From Nitrospirota bacterium (lineage in GTDB: Bacteria > Nitrospirota > Thermodesulfovibrionia > UBA6902 > BMS3Bbin08): a stretch of DNA of 22,760 nucleotides. Below the pieces are notes generated by a model. The model saw nothing but the letters and a program-made list of their open reading frames with translations. It searched no databases and was not told where the DNA came from. Every line of letters begins with the position of its first letter. Positions within the stretch are counted from its first letter, which is position 1. Positions 15,137-22,056 of the stretch are shown here, piece by piece. The stretch lies in contig JACQXH010000085.1 of the NCBI GenBank assembly GCA_016208845.1, positions 1 through 22,760 of the forward strand, written 5' to 3'. The position numbers and the translations under genes are program-made.

Positions 15137-15268
15137 ATGTGTAAAAAAGGCGCATTAACTATTCTCATTATTCTGTGCATGATAATATCCACCCGATGCA
15201 ATACTATGCAGGGTATTGGCAAGGATATTAAGGGTGCCGGTCAGGCTATCGAAAAGGCAGCTGATTAA
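15137..15268 (+). CDS. Entericidin-like small lipoprotein
   Basis: A 43-residue peptide with a hydrophobic signal sequence (ALTILIILCMII) and, after a cysteine, the entericidin pattern CNTMQGIGKDIKGAGQAIEKAA. Entericidins are small envelope lipoproteins; in E. coli EcnA/EcnB form an antidote/toxin pair, but single copies are widespread with unknown role. The start is the ATG at 15137 because AGGAGG lies 10 bases before it. The lipobox is odd: residues before the Cys read ISTR, with Arg at -1 where Gly, Ala or Ser is normal. Lipidation is therefore uncertain. A strong hairpin follows the stop. Confidence 0.75.
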   Translation: MCKKGALTILIILCMIISTRCNTMQGIGKDIKGAGQAIEKAAD

Positions 15269-15270
15269 GG

Positions 15271-15310
15271 AGGGACTTGGGATGCACTAAGTGCATATCC
15301 CAAATCCCTT
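15271..15310. terminator. Hairpin between convergent genes
   Basis: A long imperfect stem: AGGGA and TTGGGAT..GCACT pair with AGTGC..ATCCCAA and TCCCT across 15271-15309. It lies between the stop of the entericidin-like gene and the stop of the minus-strand secreted protein gene. There is no clear T-tract, so it may act as a bidirectional, Rho-assisted or processing hairpin. Confidence 0.5.
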
Positions 15311-15320
15311 TAGTGACTCT

Positions 15321-15869
15321 TTAATTTAAACTCGGGTGCTCCATCATCTTTACGAGGGCTTCTTTTACCTCGTCGCTGATAGCAGTAGTTCCGTCCATAG
15401 TGCCGCTTAACTTGCTTATGATCAGGTTTATATTATTGTGGTAAGCAAGCCCGGCGGCTTTTTCCTGCTCTTTAGTTGGCTGCTGACCCTCGCTCCAAAG
15501 AGACCATCTTGTGTTCTCGGCTATCTGAACATCTTCCTGCATACCCATAAATGCCGCAAAGAAGGCAGGCATGCCCATTTCGACATAATCATTCCGTGAG
15601 CCGGTTCCGGACGGGTAATCAGGATTATTCAGCCAGTTCATATTTGAAGGCACAGGCAGATCGGCGTCCATAGTACTCCTGTCATAAGACAGGTCTCCGC
15701 CTGCTGTAATTACTGATGCCACCCAGTTAACGGCCACAACCTGAGGTATAGGCCAGTTGACCATATTGCCATTCATATCCCAATATGTGCCCATATCAGG
15801 AGGGAGCATGTCTGCTACGAAGTCCGGGTTAACTGTTTGTATTGCAGCAACAACATTTGCCTTCATCAC
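15321..15869 (-). pseudogene. 3' part of the amber-split secreted protein gene
   Basis: 183 codons in exactly the same frame as the gene ending at 15903; only the TAG at 15903-15905 and 11 sense codons (SAIADSDANIA) separate them. The nominal first codon is a GTG with no ribosome site, so this is not an independent gene. The sequence is rich in Asn, Trp, Tyr, Pro and Met (GTYWDMNGNMVNWPIPQ, PSNMNWLNNPDYPSGTG) and ends in a helical segment, fitting the outer part of an exported protein. No known family recognised. Without readthrough it would be untranslated; if the gene has simply mutated, this is the dead 3' end. Confidence 0.6.
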
Positions 15870-15902
15870 GGCGATGTTTGCGTCACTGTCGGCAATTGCG
15901 CT

Positions 15903-16988
15903 CTAAAATGTACTGAAGACTCCCTGATAGGCTGCGTCCATTTCAGACTTGATAGCCGGGGTCAGAAGATCAGGGCTCTGATAATACTGACCATACTGCT
16001 TATCGAGGTTTTGCATTGCCGTGATCATTGCCTGGACTGCATTATTAAAATCAGTTACCTGCTGACCTGAGGCATTTAGTGCGTTCAGCGCATTTGCATA
16101 ACTGGTCTTAACCTTTACGGCTGCAATGCGCATGTGAAAATTGCTCATTGCCGCATCTATTACATTGCCGGTCGTACCACTAATTCCTGCAAAAGCGGCA
16201 GCGGCTTCGGGATTATTCTGTACAACATCGCCGGCTGCATTATGGGCGGCAAGAATCAGGCCCAGGTCAATGCCTGCTGCAACACCAGCGTCAATAAAGA
16301 TGTCTGCGATCAGGCCTGCTGCCATTGCCATGTCGTCTTCAGCCTGATCCGGATTGTCAACTGCGCTTTTAAATAGCGCGGTAAAGTTGCTCAGGTCTTT
16401 GTTAGGCTGGTTGTAAACAAGCTTCTGCTTAAAAGTTGCAAGCTGCTCGGCTGACACCCCATTTTCAGTTAAAAAAGTCTCAAACCCGTTCTGTATCGCA
16501 AGCTTTCCCAAAATAGCTATATTGGCAACGTCGGCATCGCTTATATTGGGGGTACGGGTCAATATTAATCCATACGCCACCACGATCGGATCATCAGTGC
16601 CTGCGCCTGCCAAGGCCGCCAATATCATATCTGTCTGTGTGGTTGAAAGCTCATTGGCCCCTAATTCTCCTGAACCGTTTTCCGGCGGAGCATGGACAAA
16701 TGACTTCCTGGCAATGTTATCAGATGAATCAGTAACTGTGATGACCAAGAAGTTTGTTGTGGGACTCGTGGGAACATTTGAAAAACTGAATGTAATTTTA
16801 CCGTCTGAATCTGCAGTTGCAGATGTACTGTCTACCTGGGTCACGGTGCCGTCGCTGTTTACTTTAGACAGCGCTACACTATAAGTCTCTCCTGCTGTCA
16901 GTGCAGACACATGAGAGCTCATAAGGAATAATACGAGGAACATAACACCGCAGACTGCAAGACCAAATAATTTTCTTGAAACCTTCAT
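15903..16988 (-). CDS. Large secreted protein of unknown function, ended early by TAG
   Basis: 361 residues before an in-frame amber; the full frame to 15321 would give about 555. Residues 1-29 are a signal peptide (LFGLAVCGVMFLVLFLM core, ending near SSHVSA). Residues about 30-100 look like an Ig-like beta domain (GETYSVALSKVNSDGTV, GKITFSFSNVP, TNFLVITVTDSS). The rest is mainly Ala-rich helix. No known family recognised. A good GGGAGGA ribosome site precedes the ATG. It lies 35 bases after the poly-Ser lipoprotein gene on the same strand, almost certainly one operon. A surface or periplasmic location is inferred. Confidence 0.7.
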   Translation of the reverse strand: MKVSRKLFGLAVCGVMFLVLFLMSSHVSALTAGETYSVALSKVNSDGTVTQVDSTSATADSDGKITFSFSNVPTSPTTNFLVITVTDSSDNIARKSFVHAPPENGSGELGANELSTTQTDMILAALAGAGTDDPIVVAYGLILTRTPNISDADVANIAILGKLAIQNGFETFLTENGVSAEQLATFKQKLVYNQPNKDLSNFTALFKSAVDNPDQAEDDMAMAAGLIADIFIDAGVAAGIDLGLILAAHNAAGDVVQNNPEAAAAFAGISGTTGNVIDAAMSNFHMRIAAVKVKTSYANALNALNASGQQVTDFNNAVQAMITAMQNLDKQYGQYYQSPDLLTPAIKSEMDAAYQGVFSTF

Positions 16989-17023
16989 TCTTTATCCTCC
17001 CTTTATTATGTTAATTCTTTAAT

Positions 17024-17191
17024 TTAATTGCCGCTGCCGCTTACAGTACCGGTTCCAGTGCCGCTATTACTGTTACTGCTACTACTGCTGCTGCTGCTAC
17101 TGCTGCTGCCACCACCGCTGCATCCGGCAAATGCCAGCAGTGCTAAAAGTGCTAACATACAGCAGCCTAAAGATATGATCTTTCCTTTCAT
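17024..17191 (-). CDS. Small poly-serine lipoprotein
   Basis: A 55-residue protein, too short for most gene callers. AAGGAGGAATGAC precedes the ATG at 17189-17191, an excellent ribosome site. The signal peptide (KGKIISLGCCMLALLALLAFAGC) ends in the lipobox AFAG-C24. After the cysteine come SGGG, eleven consecutive serines coded by AGC/AGT, then NSNS and Gly/Thr-rich GTGTGTVSGSGN. The mature part is a pure flexible linker with no domain. It is followed after 35 bases by the large secreted protein. It may be an anchor, or the remnant of a lipoprotein whose C-terminal domain was lost. Confidence 0.72.
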   Translation of the reverse strand: MKGKIISLGCCMLALLALLAFAGCSGGGSSSSSSSSSSSNSNSGTGTGTVSGSGN

Positions 17192-17215
17192 GTCATTCCT
17201 CCTTATTGCTTTAAT

Positions 17216-17427
17216 AAGATGTTAAAAACATCTTGACTCGTTAATTCATTTATTTATGATAAGCAGTCAGGCATACGAGATTATCATCGGCTATTGAGTC
17301 AGGAACTTAAGAGGTTAATTTAGTCTAAAAACTAATAACACTATGATTTTAAATATAACTATCAAGGGAATGTGATGCACAGCACATAAATCGCGATTTA
17401 TTGATTCCCGGTATGATTTAAATCATA
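17216..17427. promoter_or_regulatory. Palindromes in the divergent lipoprotein / hsp20 region
   Basis: Three perfect palindromic sites lie in the 515-base gap: AAGATGTT-AAA-AACATCTT (17216-17234), just ahead of the lipoprotein ribosome site; TAAATCGCGATTTA (17387-17400), nested in GGGAAT/ATTCCC arms (17368-17409 region); and TATGATTTAAATCATA (17412-17427). The last contains TGAT-N4-ATCA, the core of FNR/CRP-superfamily sites. They are candidate operators for the lipoprotein operon, hsp20, or both. Confidence 0.4.
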
Positions 17428-17492
17428 TTAAGCTTTTCAAATGAGATATAGATTCTAATTATACATGGTGACATCACAAGAGCCGCATTATT

Positions 17493-17553
17493 CGTCATTC
17501 CCGCTTGTCGGGAATCTTTCCTAAAGAAGGATGCCGGACAAGCCGGCATGACG
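17493..17553. repeat. Twin-hairpin GTCATTCCCG element
   Basis: The ends CGTCAT (17493-17498) and ATGACG (17548-17553) are inverted. Inside are two hairpins: ATTCCCG-CTTGT-CGGGAAT, and ATGCCGG (17531-17537) / CCGGCAT (17543-17549). The two-stem layout is like bacterial REP/BIME elements. Relatives lie at 2224, 12920 and 19877. Confidence 0.75.
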
Positions 17554-17562
17554 GCAATCTGC

Positions 17563-17698
17563 TATGTTATGCGGCATAATTTAAGTCGCTGTGTATAACA
17601 AACATTGCATAACATAAAAATGCTGAAAGGAGGTGTCGGGTAGATTAGCGTTAAAATAAAAATGATGTGAATATATTTTTTTAATCATGAAAGGAGGT
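17563..17698 (+). promoter_or_regulatory. hsp20 leader: inverted repeat and possible RNA thermometer
   Basis: TATGTTATGC (17563-17572) and GCATAACATA (17607-17616) are perfect 10-bp inverted repeats separated by 34 bases. Nearer the gene, seven T's (17676-17682) can pair with AAAGGAG (17690-17696) across a 7-base loop, through U-A and U-G pairs. That would mask the hsp20 ribosome site in a weak, heat-labile stem, like fourU thermometers. An identical TGAAAGGAGGT also occurs earlier at 17624-17634 without a following gene. No CIRCE element was found. Confidence 0.4.
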
Positions 17699-17706
17699 AA
17701 ATAATT

Positions 17707-18207
17707 ATGACGGAAAAAACAAATAAAACTGCAAAAGAATCAAGAGATGTAGAGATGTACCGTCCGACAAACTGGCTTGCCCCGATCAGGCGGATGGAGG
17801 ATTCGTTTGAAGACTTCTTCCGGAGGCCTTTCGGCCGGACCTTATGGCCGGGAATGCCAAGACTTTTTGAAGAAATGGAGCCCGTCCCGTCTGTGGATAT
17901 ATTTGAGGAAGGCGACGATGTTGTGCTCAAGACCGAACTCCCGGGCCTGGAAAAAAGCGATATTGATGTCAGCCTGACAGACAGCTCTGTTGTCATTTCA
18001 GGCGAGAAAAAGAAGGAAGAAAAAATAGACAGGAGGGATTTTTATTTGCATGAGCGTTCATTCGGGTCATTTTCACGCTCTGTGAGCCTGCCTTCTGATG
18101 TACAGGCAGACAAGGCAAAGGCCTCGTTTAAAAACGGTGTCCTTGAGATAAGGGTCCCAAAAACAGAGGAGGCCAAGAGGAAAGAGACAAAGATAAAGAT
18201 CGAATAA
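17707..18207 (+). CDS. Hsp20 / alpha-crystallin small heat-shock protein
   Basis: ATP-independent chaperone that holds unfolding proteins in large oligomers. Of 166 residues, 1-58 are the variable N-terminal arm with two aromatic-rich stretches (NWLAPIRRMEDSFEDFFRRP). Residues about 59-152 form the alpha-crystallin domain, with PSVDIFEEGDDVVLKTELPG and the signature GVLEIRVPK at 144-152. A Lys/Glu-rich tail ends in KIKIE, which fits the I-x-I motif that docks neighbouring subunits. AAAGGAGGT lies 8 bases before the ATG. It is followed after 21 bases by a cytochrome c gene with its own ribosome site, so the two are probably co-transcribed. Confidence 0.94.
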   Translation: MTEKTNKTAKESRDVEMYRPTNWLAPIRRMEDSFEDFFRRPFGRTLWPGMPRLFEEMEPVPSVDIFEEGDDVVLKTELPGLEKSDIDVSLTDSSVVISGEKKKEEKIDRRDFYLHERSFGSFSRSVSLPSDVQADKAKASFKNGVLEIRVPKTEEAKRKETKIKIE

Positions 18208-18228
18208 AATAAAGTGAGGAGGAAAGGA

Positions 18229-18669
18229 ATGAAGCCATTAAAAATAGGGATGTTGGCAGTATTTGTTATAGGTCTTACATTTACCTTCGCATTTGCGGGC
18301 GGCGGTAATGCAGAAAAGGGGAAGGCAATGTTCAATGATCCAAAATTTGCAGGGGGAACGGTGTCTTGCAATTCATGCCACCCTAATGGGAAGGGCCTTG
18401 AAATGTCAGGCATGCATGGTAAAAAAGAATGGAAAACACCGGTAGCGGTAATTACAAGCCTTGAAGACGCGGTGAATGTTTGCATAATGATGGCCAACAA
18501 GGGCAAGGCTATTGATCCAAAATCAGATGATATGAAGAATCTTATTGCCTATATCGAGTCTTTGGCCAAGGGACATAAACACGAGACAATGGAGAAAATG
18601 AAAGAGAAAAAGGAAGAGACAATAGAGAAGCTTAAAGAGCAGATGCCAAAAAAACCGGCCGGATATTAA
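18229..18669 (+). CDS. Periplasmic monoheme c-type cytochrome
   Basis: A 146-residue exported electron carrier. A signal peptide (MKPLKIGMLAVFVIGLTFTFAFA) is likely cut before GGGNAEKG. The heme-binding site is C47-N-S-C50-H51. The segment C85-IMMANKGKAIDPKSDDMKN followed by LIAYIESL matches class I-like small cytochromes with a C-terminal helix; M87, M88 or M102 could be the sixth heme ligand. After residue 115 comes an unusual charged tail (HETMEKMKEKKEETIEKLKEQ-type) that is probably helical or coiled. The ATG at 18229 is chosen because GGAGGAAAG precedes it. The redox partner is unknown. Pairing with hsp20 suggests a stress-related role (inference). Confidence 0.85.
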   Translation: MKPLKIGMLAVFVIGLTFTFAFAGGGNAEKGKAMFNDPKFAGGTVSCNSCHPNGKGLEMSGMHGKKEWKTPVAVITSLEDAVNVCIMMANKGKAIDPKSDDMKNLIAYIESLAKGHKHETMEKMKEKKEETIEKLKEQMPKKPAGY

Positions 18670-18679
18670 AATGCTTTTT

Positions 18680-18720
18680 AAAGGATGGGGAATGATTTGA
18701 TTCCCCTCCTTTAGTTTTTT
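18680..18720 (+). terminator. Rho-independent terminator after the cytochrome gene
   Basis: The stem AAAGGATGGGGAAT (18680-18693) pairs with ATTCCCCTCCTTT (18700-18712), with one mismatch and a 6-base loop. It is followed by AG and six T's (18715-18720). It ends the hsp20-cytochrome transcript and separates it from the gene at 18801. Confidence 0.85.
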
Positions 18721-18800
18721 CATCATAGGCCAATTAATAATCTTCATGGATTTTATGACCCTGGAATTCTGAGTATACGTTAAAAAATAAGGAGACGGGT

Positions 18801-19259
18801 ATGAAAAAAATATTAATTAACTTCATGGTTTTTCTTATCTTTGGCCTGCTTCTCTCTACAAATTCTTTTGCCCAACGTGGAATGAAATGGAAGGGAAGCG
18901 GCGGCTGGGGAACAGATACACAGTATGGCAGGATGTATAATTTGAAAACTTTAGAAACTATCAGTGGAGAGATAGTTTCAGTAGAAAAAATGGCCCCTAT
19001 AAAGGGGATGTATTACGGCATTCATATTATAGTAAAGACGGACAAGGAGACTATTCCGGTGCATTTGGGGCCGGGCTGGTACATTGAGAACCAGGATATC
19101 AAGATCGAACCAAAAGACAAGATCCAGGTCAGAGGTTCAAAAATCATTTTTGAAGGAAAACCGGCTATCATTGCAGCTGAAGTGAAAAAAGGCGATGAAA
19201 CACTAATGCTTCGTGACGAAAACGGTTTCCCGGTATGGAGCGGATGGAGACGCAGATAA
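18801..19259 (+). CDS. Exported protein of unknown function, possibly OB-fold
   Basis: A 152-residue protein with a signal peptide (KKILINFMVFLIFGLLLSTNSFA) and the ribosome site AAGGAGACGG. The mature part starts with a Gly/Trp-rich segment (GMKWKGSGGWG) and continues as alternating beta strands (ISGEIVSVEKM, GIHIIVKTDKETIPVHLGPGWYI, DKIQVRGSKI, KPAIIAAEVKKGDETLMLRDENG). This is the pattern of small periplasmic OB-fold proteins such as those annotated as DNA-binding or DUF5666-like, and it ends in PVWSGWRRR. I have seen this tail in Nitrospirota-type hypotheticals but cannot give a function. Lies after a terminator, so it has its own promoter. Confidence 0.65.
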   Translation: MKKILINFMVFLIFGLLLSTNSFAQRGMKWKGSGGWGTDTQYGRMYNLKTLETISGEIVSVEKMAPIKGMYYGIHIIVKTDKETIPVHLGPGWYIENQDIKIEPKDKIQVRGSKIIFEGKPAIIAAEVKKGDETLMLRDENGFPVWSGWRRR

Positions 19260-19319
19260 AATAAATAAAGTCCGCCCCAGTGTCATTTCCCGGATTAAGT
19301 TTTTCATAAGGGAGAAATA

Positions 19320-19805
19320 TCACAAGCTGACAAATTCAACTTCCCTGTTTTGAGTATCAAAAATAATAACTGTTGCTTTATCCCAGAACCCATGAGCTGT
19401 CCCGGGGTTAAGGACGAGTGTATTTCCAATGGTCTTGTTGACGCATTCGTGAGTGTGGCCGCAGGCAACTACATCATATTTCCCGCATTCGATAAGGGCG
19501 TCTTTAAGCTCTCTCTCGGTTCCATGGTAACAGGCAAACTTAAGGCTGTCGGCCTCGAACTCATAAAAATCTCCTTTGATCTCGCCGCCAATTTCCTGAA
19601 ATGTATTTATAAGCCTGAATTTGTCGCCGTCATTATTCCCGAATATGCCTACAAGCCTTGCTCCGCTGAACGCCCTGACAGAAGCGGGGTTTACATAATC
19701 CCCGAGATGGAGGATAAACTCGACATGTTTATCTTTGAAAATGCGGATGCCTTTTTTGATATTTTCAATATGGTCATGTGAATCAGACATAATGCCTATC
19801 TTCAT
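19320..19805 (-). CDS. YfcE/MJ0936-type metallophosphoesterase
   Basis: A 161-residue cytoplasmic phosphodiesterase of the small calcineurin-like class. The metal-binding signature is complete: D8 and H10 (SDSHDH), G35-D36 (LHLGDYV), GNND at 56-59, H94 (CYHGTE), and GHTH at 116-119. The C-terminal NPGTAHG is also typical. Family members hydrolyse artificial phosphodiesters or nucleotide phosphodiester bonds; the natural substrate is usually unknown. It is convergent with the gene at 18801. No clear ribosome site precedes the ATG, but the N-terminus matches the family. Confidence 0.92.
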   Translation of the reverse strand: MKIGIMSDSHDHIENIKKGIRIFKDKHVEFILHLGDYVNPASVRAFSGARLVGIFGNNDGDKFRLINTFQEIGGEIKGDFYEFEADSLKFACYHGTERELKDALIECGKYDVVACGHTHECVNKTIGNTLVLNPGTAHGFWDKATVIIFDTQNREVEFVSL

Positions 19806-19876
19806 AAAAAATTGTCCCCTGAGTGTCCTGTCTCGTAAATCTCTTTACATTTAAAATACTGCGAAAAATCAATATT

Positions 19877-19957
19877 GTCATTCCCGAGGTAGTAATCGGT
19901 AATCCATTGCCTTTCAAAAAAAAACCTGGATTCCCGCTAAAAACATGCGGGAATGAC
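19877..19957. repeat. GTCATTCCCG-type palindromic element
   Basis: The ends GTCATTCCCG (19877-19886) and GCGGGAATGAC (19947-19957) are inverted. The right half folds as ATTCCCGC (19930-19937) / GCGGGAAT (19947-19954). It shares CTGGATTCC with the copy inside nagZ. It is the only structure noticed in the 284-base gap between the phosphodiesterase and the Spy-like gene. Confidence 0.75.
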
Positions 19958-20089
19958 AGCTTAACCCACTTAAAACAAATGCAAAGAACTTACACTCTCT
20001 GAGCCAAGTTATTGACCATATTTATATGTGTTATGAATAAGCCATACTTCAAAAATCAGCGGTTGTTATGACAATATGTGCAATCGTGC

Positions 20090-20641
20090 TTAAGGTTTTT
20101 TTGCAGGCTCTGCAGCCGGAGCCGGAGCTGATGTTTTGTTCGCAGTCCGTTGAACCCTTTGAGCCCGCACCCCGCTCATGATCCTCTGCATCTCCCGGTC
20201 AAAGTCCTGATTAAAAAGCATGAGCCTTGCCTGTTCCTTAACGGTAAGGATATCCTTAAGCCTTTTCATCTCTTCGTCATTTACACTCTGCAGCATTTTA
20301 TTGTTATCCTCAAGCCTTGTGATCAGTGTCTTAAGCTGACCGTCGCTCGCTGTATTGACTGTCTTTCTGAGTTCAAGCATATCATCTCCCATGCCTTTGG
20401 CAATGACGAGCCTTTTCTTGTCATATTCGTTTATTACGGGAAATACCTTTGCGGCGGTCTTTTCATTCATATCCAGCGCCTTTATCAGACGCCACATCTT
20501 AAGTGTCTCGATCCTTTTGGCCATATCTTCTATCTGGTTTCTTGCCTGAGGTTTTTGCGCATCGGTCTGAGCGCAAACACCCTCCACAGTGAAAATCGCC
20601 ATACACAAAACAAACATTAATCCAATCATGCGGCTTCTCAT
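20090..20641 (-). CDS. Exported Spy/CpxP-like helical protein
   Basis: A 183-residue protein. The start at 20639-20641 is supported by GGAGGTG; the frame is open 20 codons further up but without a ribosome site. The signal peptide (MIGLMFVLCMAIFTVEGVCA) is followed by an all-helical body: IEDMAKRIETLKMWRLIKAL, AAKVFPVINEYDKKRL, KTLITRLEDNNKMLQ and LKDILTVKEQARLMLFNQDFDREM. Residues LTVKEQARLMLF resemble the LTxxQ motif of periplasmic Spy/CpxP chaperones. The C-terminus is Ala/Pro-rich. The likely role is a periplasmic stress or metal-response chaperone, by pattern only. It lies 60 bases after the DUF1015 gene on the same strand. Confidence 0.65.
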   Translation of the reverse strand: MRSRMIGLMFVLCMAIFTVEGVCAQTDAQKPQARNQIEDMAKRIETLKMWRLIKALDMNEKTAAKVFPVINEYDKKRLVIAKGMGDDMLELRKTVNTASDGQLKTLITRLEDNNKMLQSVNDEEMKRLKDILTVKEQARLMLFNQDFDREMQRIMSGVRAQRVQRTANKTSAPAPAAEPAKKP

Positions 20642-20701
20642 AATACACCTCCGATTTTTATTTTCTGCGGCACATGCGCTTAATTGTATCATACCGGTCA
20701 A

Positions 20702-21970
20702 TCAAAATTTGTAAATTACCATTCCAGTAAGAAGCTTTGGATAAAAGTATGTGGATTTTGGCGGCATCCTCTGGCCAGCAAGCGCGACCTCCTTGACATC
20801 CTTTATCCTGGTGGGATTCAGGAAAAAGACGGCCTCAAATGACCCTTTCTTAGCCCTTTCTACGGCAATATCAGGGTCCATTTCATATTCGTAATGTTCT
20901 ATATTAAGCAGTTGTTCAAATATAAGCTTGTGGAGCACTGTGACATCGAGATTTTTCAGACACTCAGGAAGGTCCATCGCCAATTTTGAACCATTGTACG
21001 CCATAGTGTAATATGTGTTTGCGTTCACAAGGAGCAGCCCAAATGAATGTGCGCCCTTTTGCATTGCTTCAAACATCTTTTGCCGCACCTGTTTTTCGGA
21101 CATGCCGTTAGAGTTAATTTTTTGTATATCGAAATATTTCCTCAGCGTGTCTTTCAGATTGATATCTGAGTTTATCTCAACGATGCGGTGAGTGGGAAGA
21201 AGGGTCAGGCCGTCATCTTCCATATCAGAGAGGAACATCAGCACGTAATTAAATGGTTCATCCCCGGTCTTTGAAACGCCGTTTTCCTCCATTTCCTTTT
21301 TGAATTTAAGCGCCGTTTCGTAGCGATGATGTCCATCTGCGATGAAAATGTCTTTATCTGACATCTCCTCCATTATTTTCTTCATTTCAGCACTGCCGCT
21401 GATCCGCCAAAGCCTGTGCACAAACCCGTCTCCATTGTTTGCCTCGATGAAAGGGGGCTCCTTGATGACATTTTCAAGGATCGACGAAGTGCCTTTTTCT
21501 TCGCTGCTGTAAAGTGAAAAAATGGGGCTGGTATTTGCTTCACAGTAGCGAAGGATGTTCATCCTGTCTGATTTGGGTTTTAAATATGTCATTTCATGCG
21601 GATGTATTTTGCCTGAGCCCAATTCTTCGATCTTTACTGCACCTAAAAAACCTCTCGTCTTTTTTTTATGGCCATTAATGACATAGCTGATCTCATAACA
21701 ATAAAATGCCGGCGCCGGGTCATGGATCAAAACCCCTTTTCTGAGCCATTCAGATAAAAGGCCGGCTGCCCTTGTATAACGGTTTTCATTCTCATTGTCG
21801 GCATCCTCGTCCTTGCCGAAATCAATACGGATGATATTGTGAGGGCTTTTGCTGTAAAGAACATCTTTATATTCCGGGGAGACTATATCGTAAGGCGGAG
21901 CCATTACGGACGAGGCATCAACATTTTGGGGATTATACAGAACGCCTTTAAATGGAATTATCTCTGCCAT
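20702..21970 (-). CDS. DUF1015-family protein
   Basis: A 422-residue cytoplasmic protein of the DUF1015 (ParB-like nuclease superfamily) group, a full-length example. It starts with the typical MAEIIPFKGVLYNP and VMAPPYDIVSPEY, has IHPHEMTY at 122-129, and the hallmark ADGHHRYETAL at 211-221. FLSDMEDDGLTLLPTHRI follows. The function is not established; the conserved DGHHR region has been compared to ParB-like nucleotide-binding motifs, and the gene often sits near serine or amino acid metabolism genes in other bacteria. Here it is followed by a Spy-like exported protein. The ATG is preceded by AT-rich sequence with no clear ribosome site. Confidence 0.88.
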   Translation of the reverse strand: MAEIIPFKGVLYNPQNVDASSVMAPPYDIVSPEYKDVLYSKSPHNIIRIDFGKDEDADNENENRYTRAAGLLSEWLRKGVLIHDPAPAFYCYEISYVINGHKKKTRGFLGAVKIEELGSGKIHPHEMTYLKPKSDRMNILRYCEANTSPIFSLYSSEEKGTSSILENVIKEPPFIEANNGDGFVHRLWRISGSAEMKKIMEEMSDKDIFIADGHHRYETALKFKKEMEENGVSKTGDEPFNYVLMFLSDMEDDGLTLLPTHRIVEINSDINLKDTLRKYFDIQKINSNGMSEKQVRQKMFEAMQKGAHSFGLLLVNANTYYTMAYNGSKLAMDLPECLKNLDVTVLHKLIFEQLLNIEHYEYEMDPDIAVERAKKGSFEAVFFLNPTRIKDVKEVALAGQRMPPKSTYFYPKLLTGMVIYKF

Positions 21971-22056
21971 AAATAAAATTAAAGATTAAAATTCAAAAAA
22001 ATTAAGGAAATATTATTATAAATAATCTTTTTTTCCATCATTGCTGTCCACTATAG

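Noticed and set aside
15903..15905. TAG as a pyrrolysine codon
   Set aside because: No pyl genes or methylamine methyltransferase in the window, and the protein is not of that kind. A nonsense mutation or simple readthrough is more likely, so pyrrolysine is not claimed.
17028..17225. 65-codon plus-strand ORF rich in Leu and Pro
   Set aside because: It is the antisense of the poly-Ser lipoprotein; the AGC/AGT tract reads as Leu codons on the other strand.
17555..17706. CIRCE element or sigma-32-type promoter at hsp20
   Set aside because: No TTAGCACTC/GAGTGCTAA pair and no convincing heat-shock promoter spacing was found.
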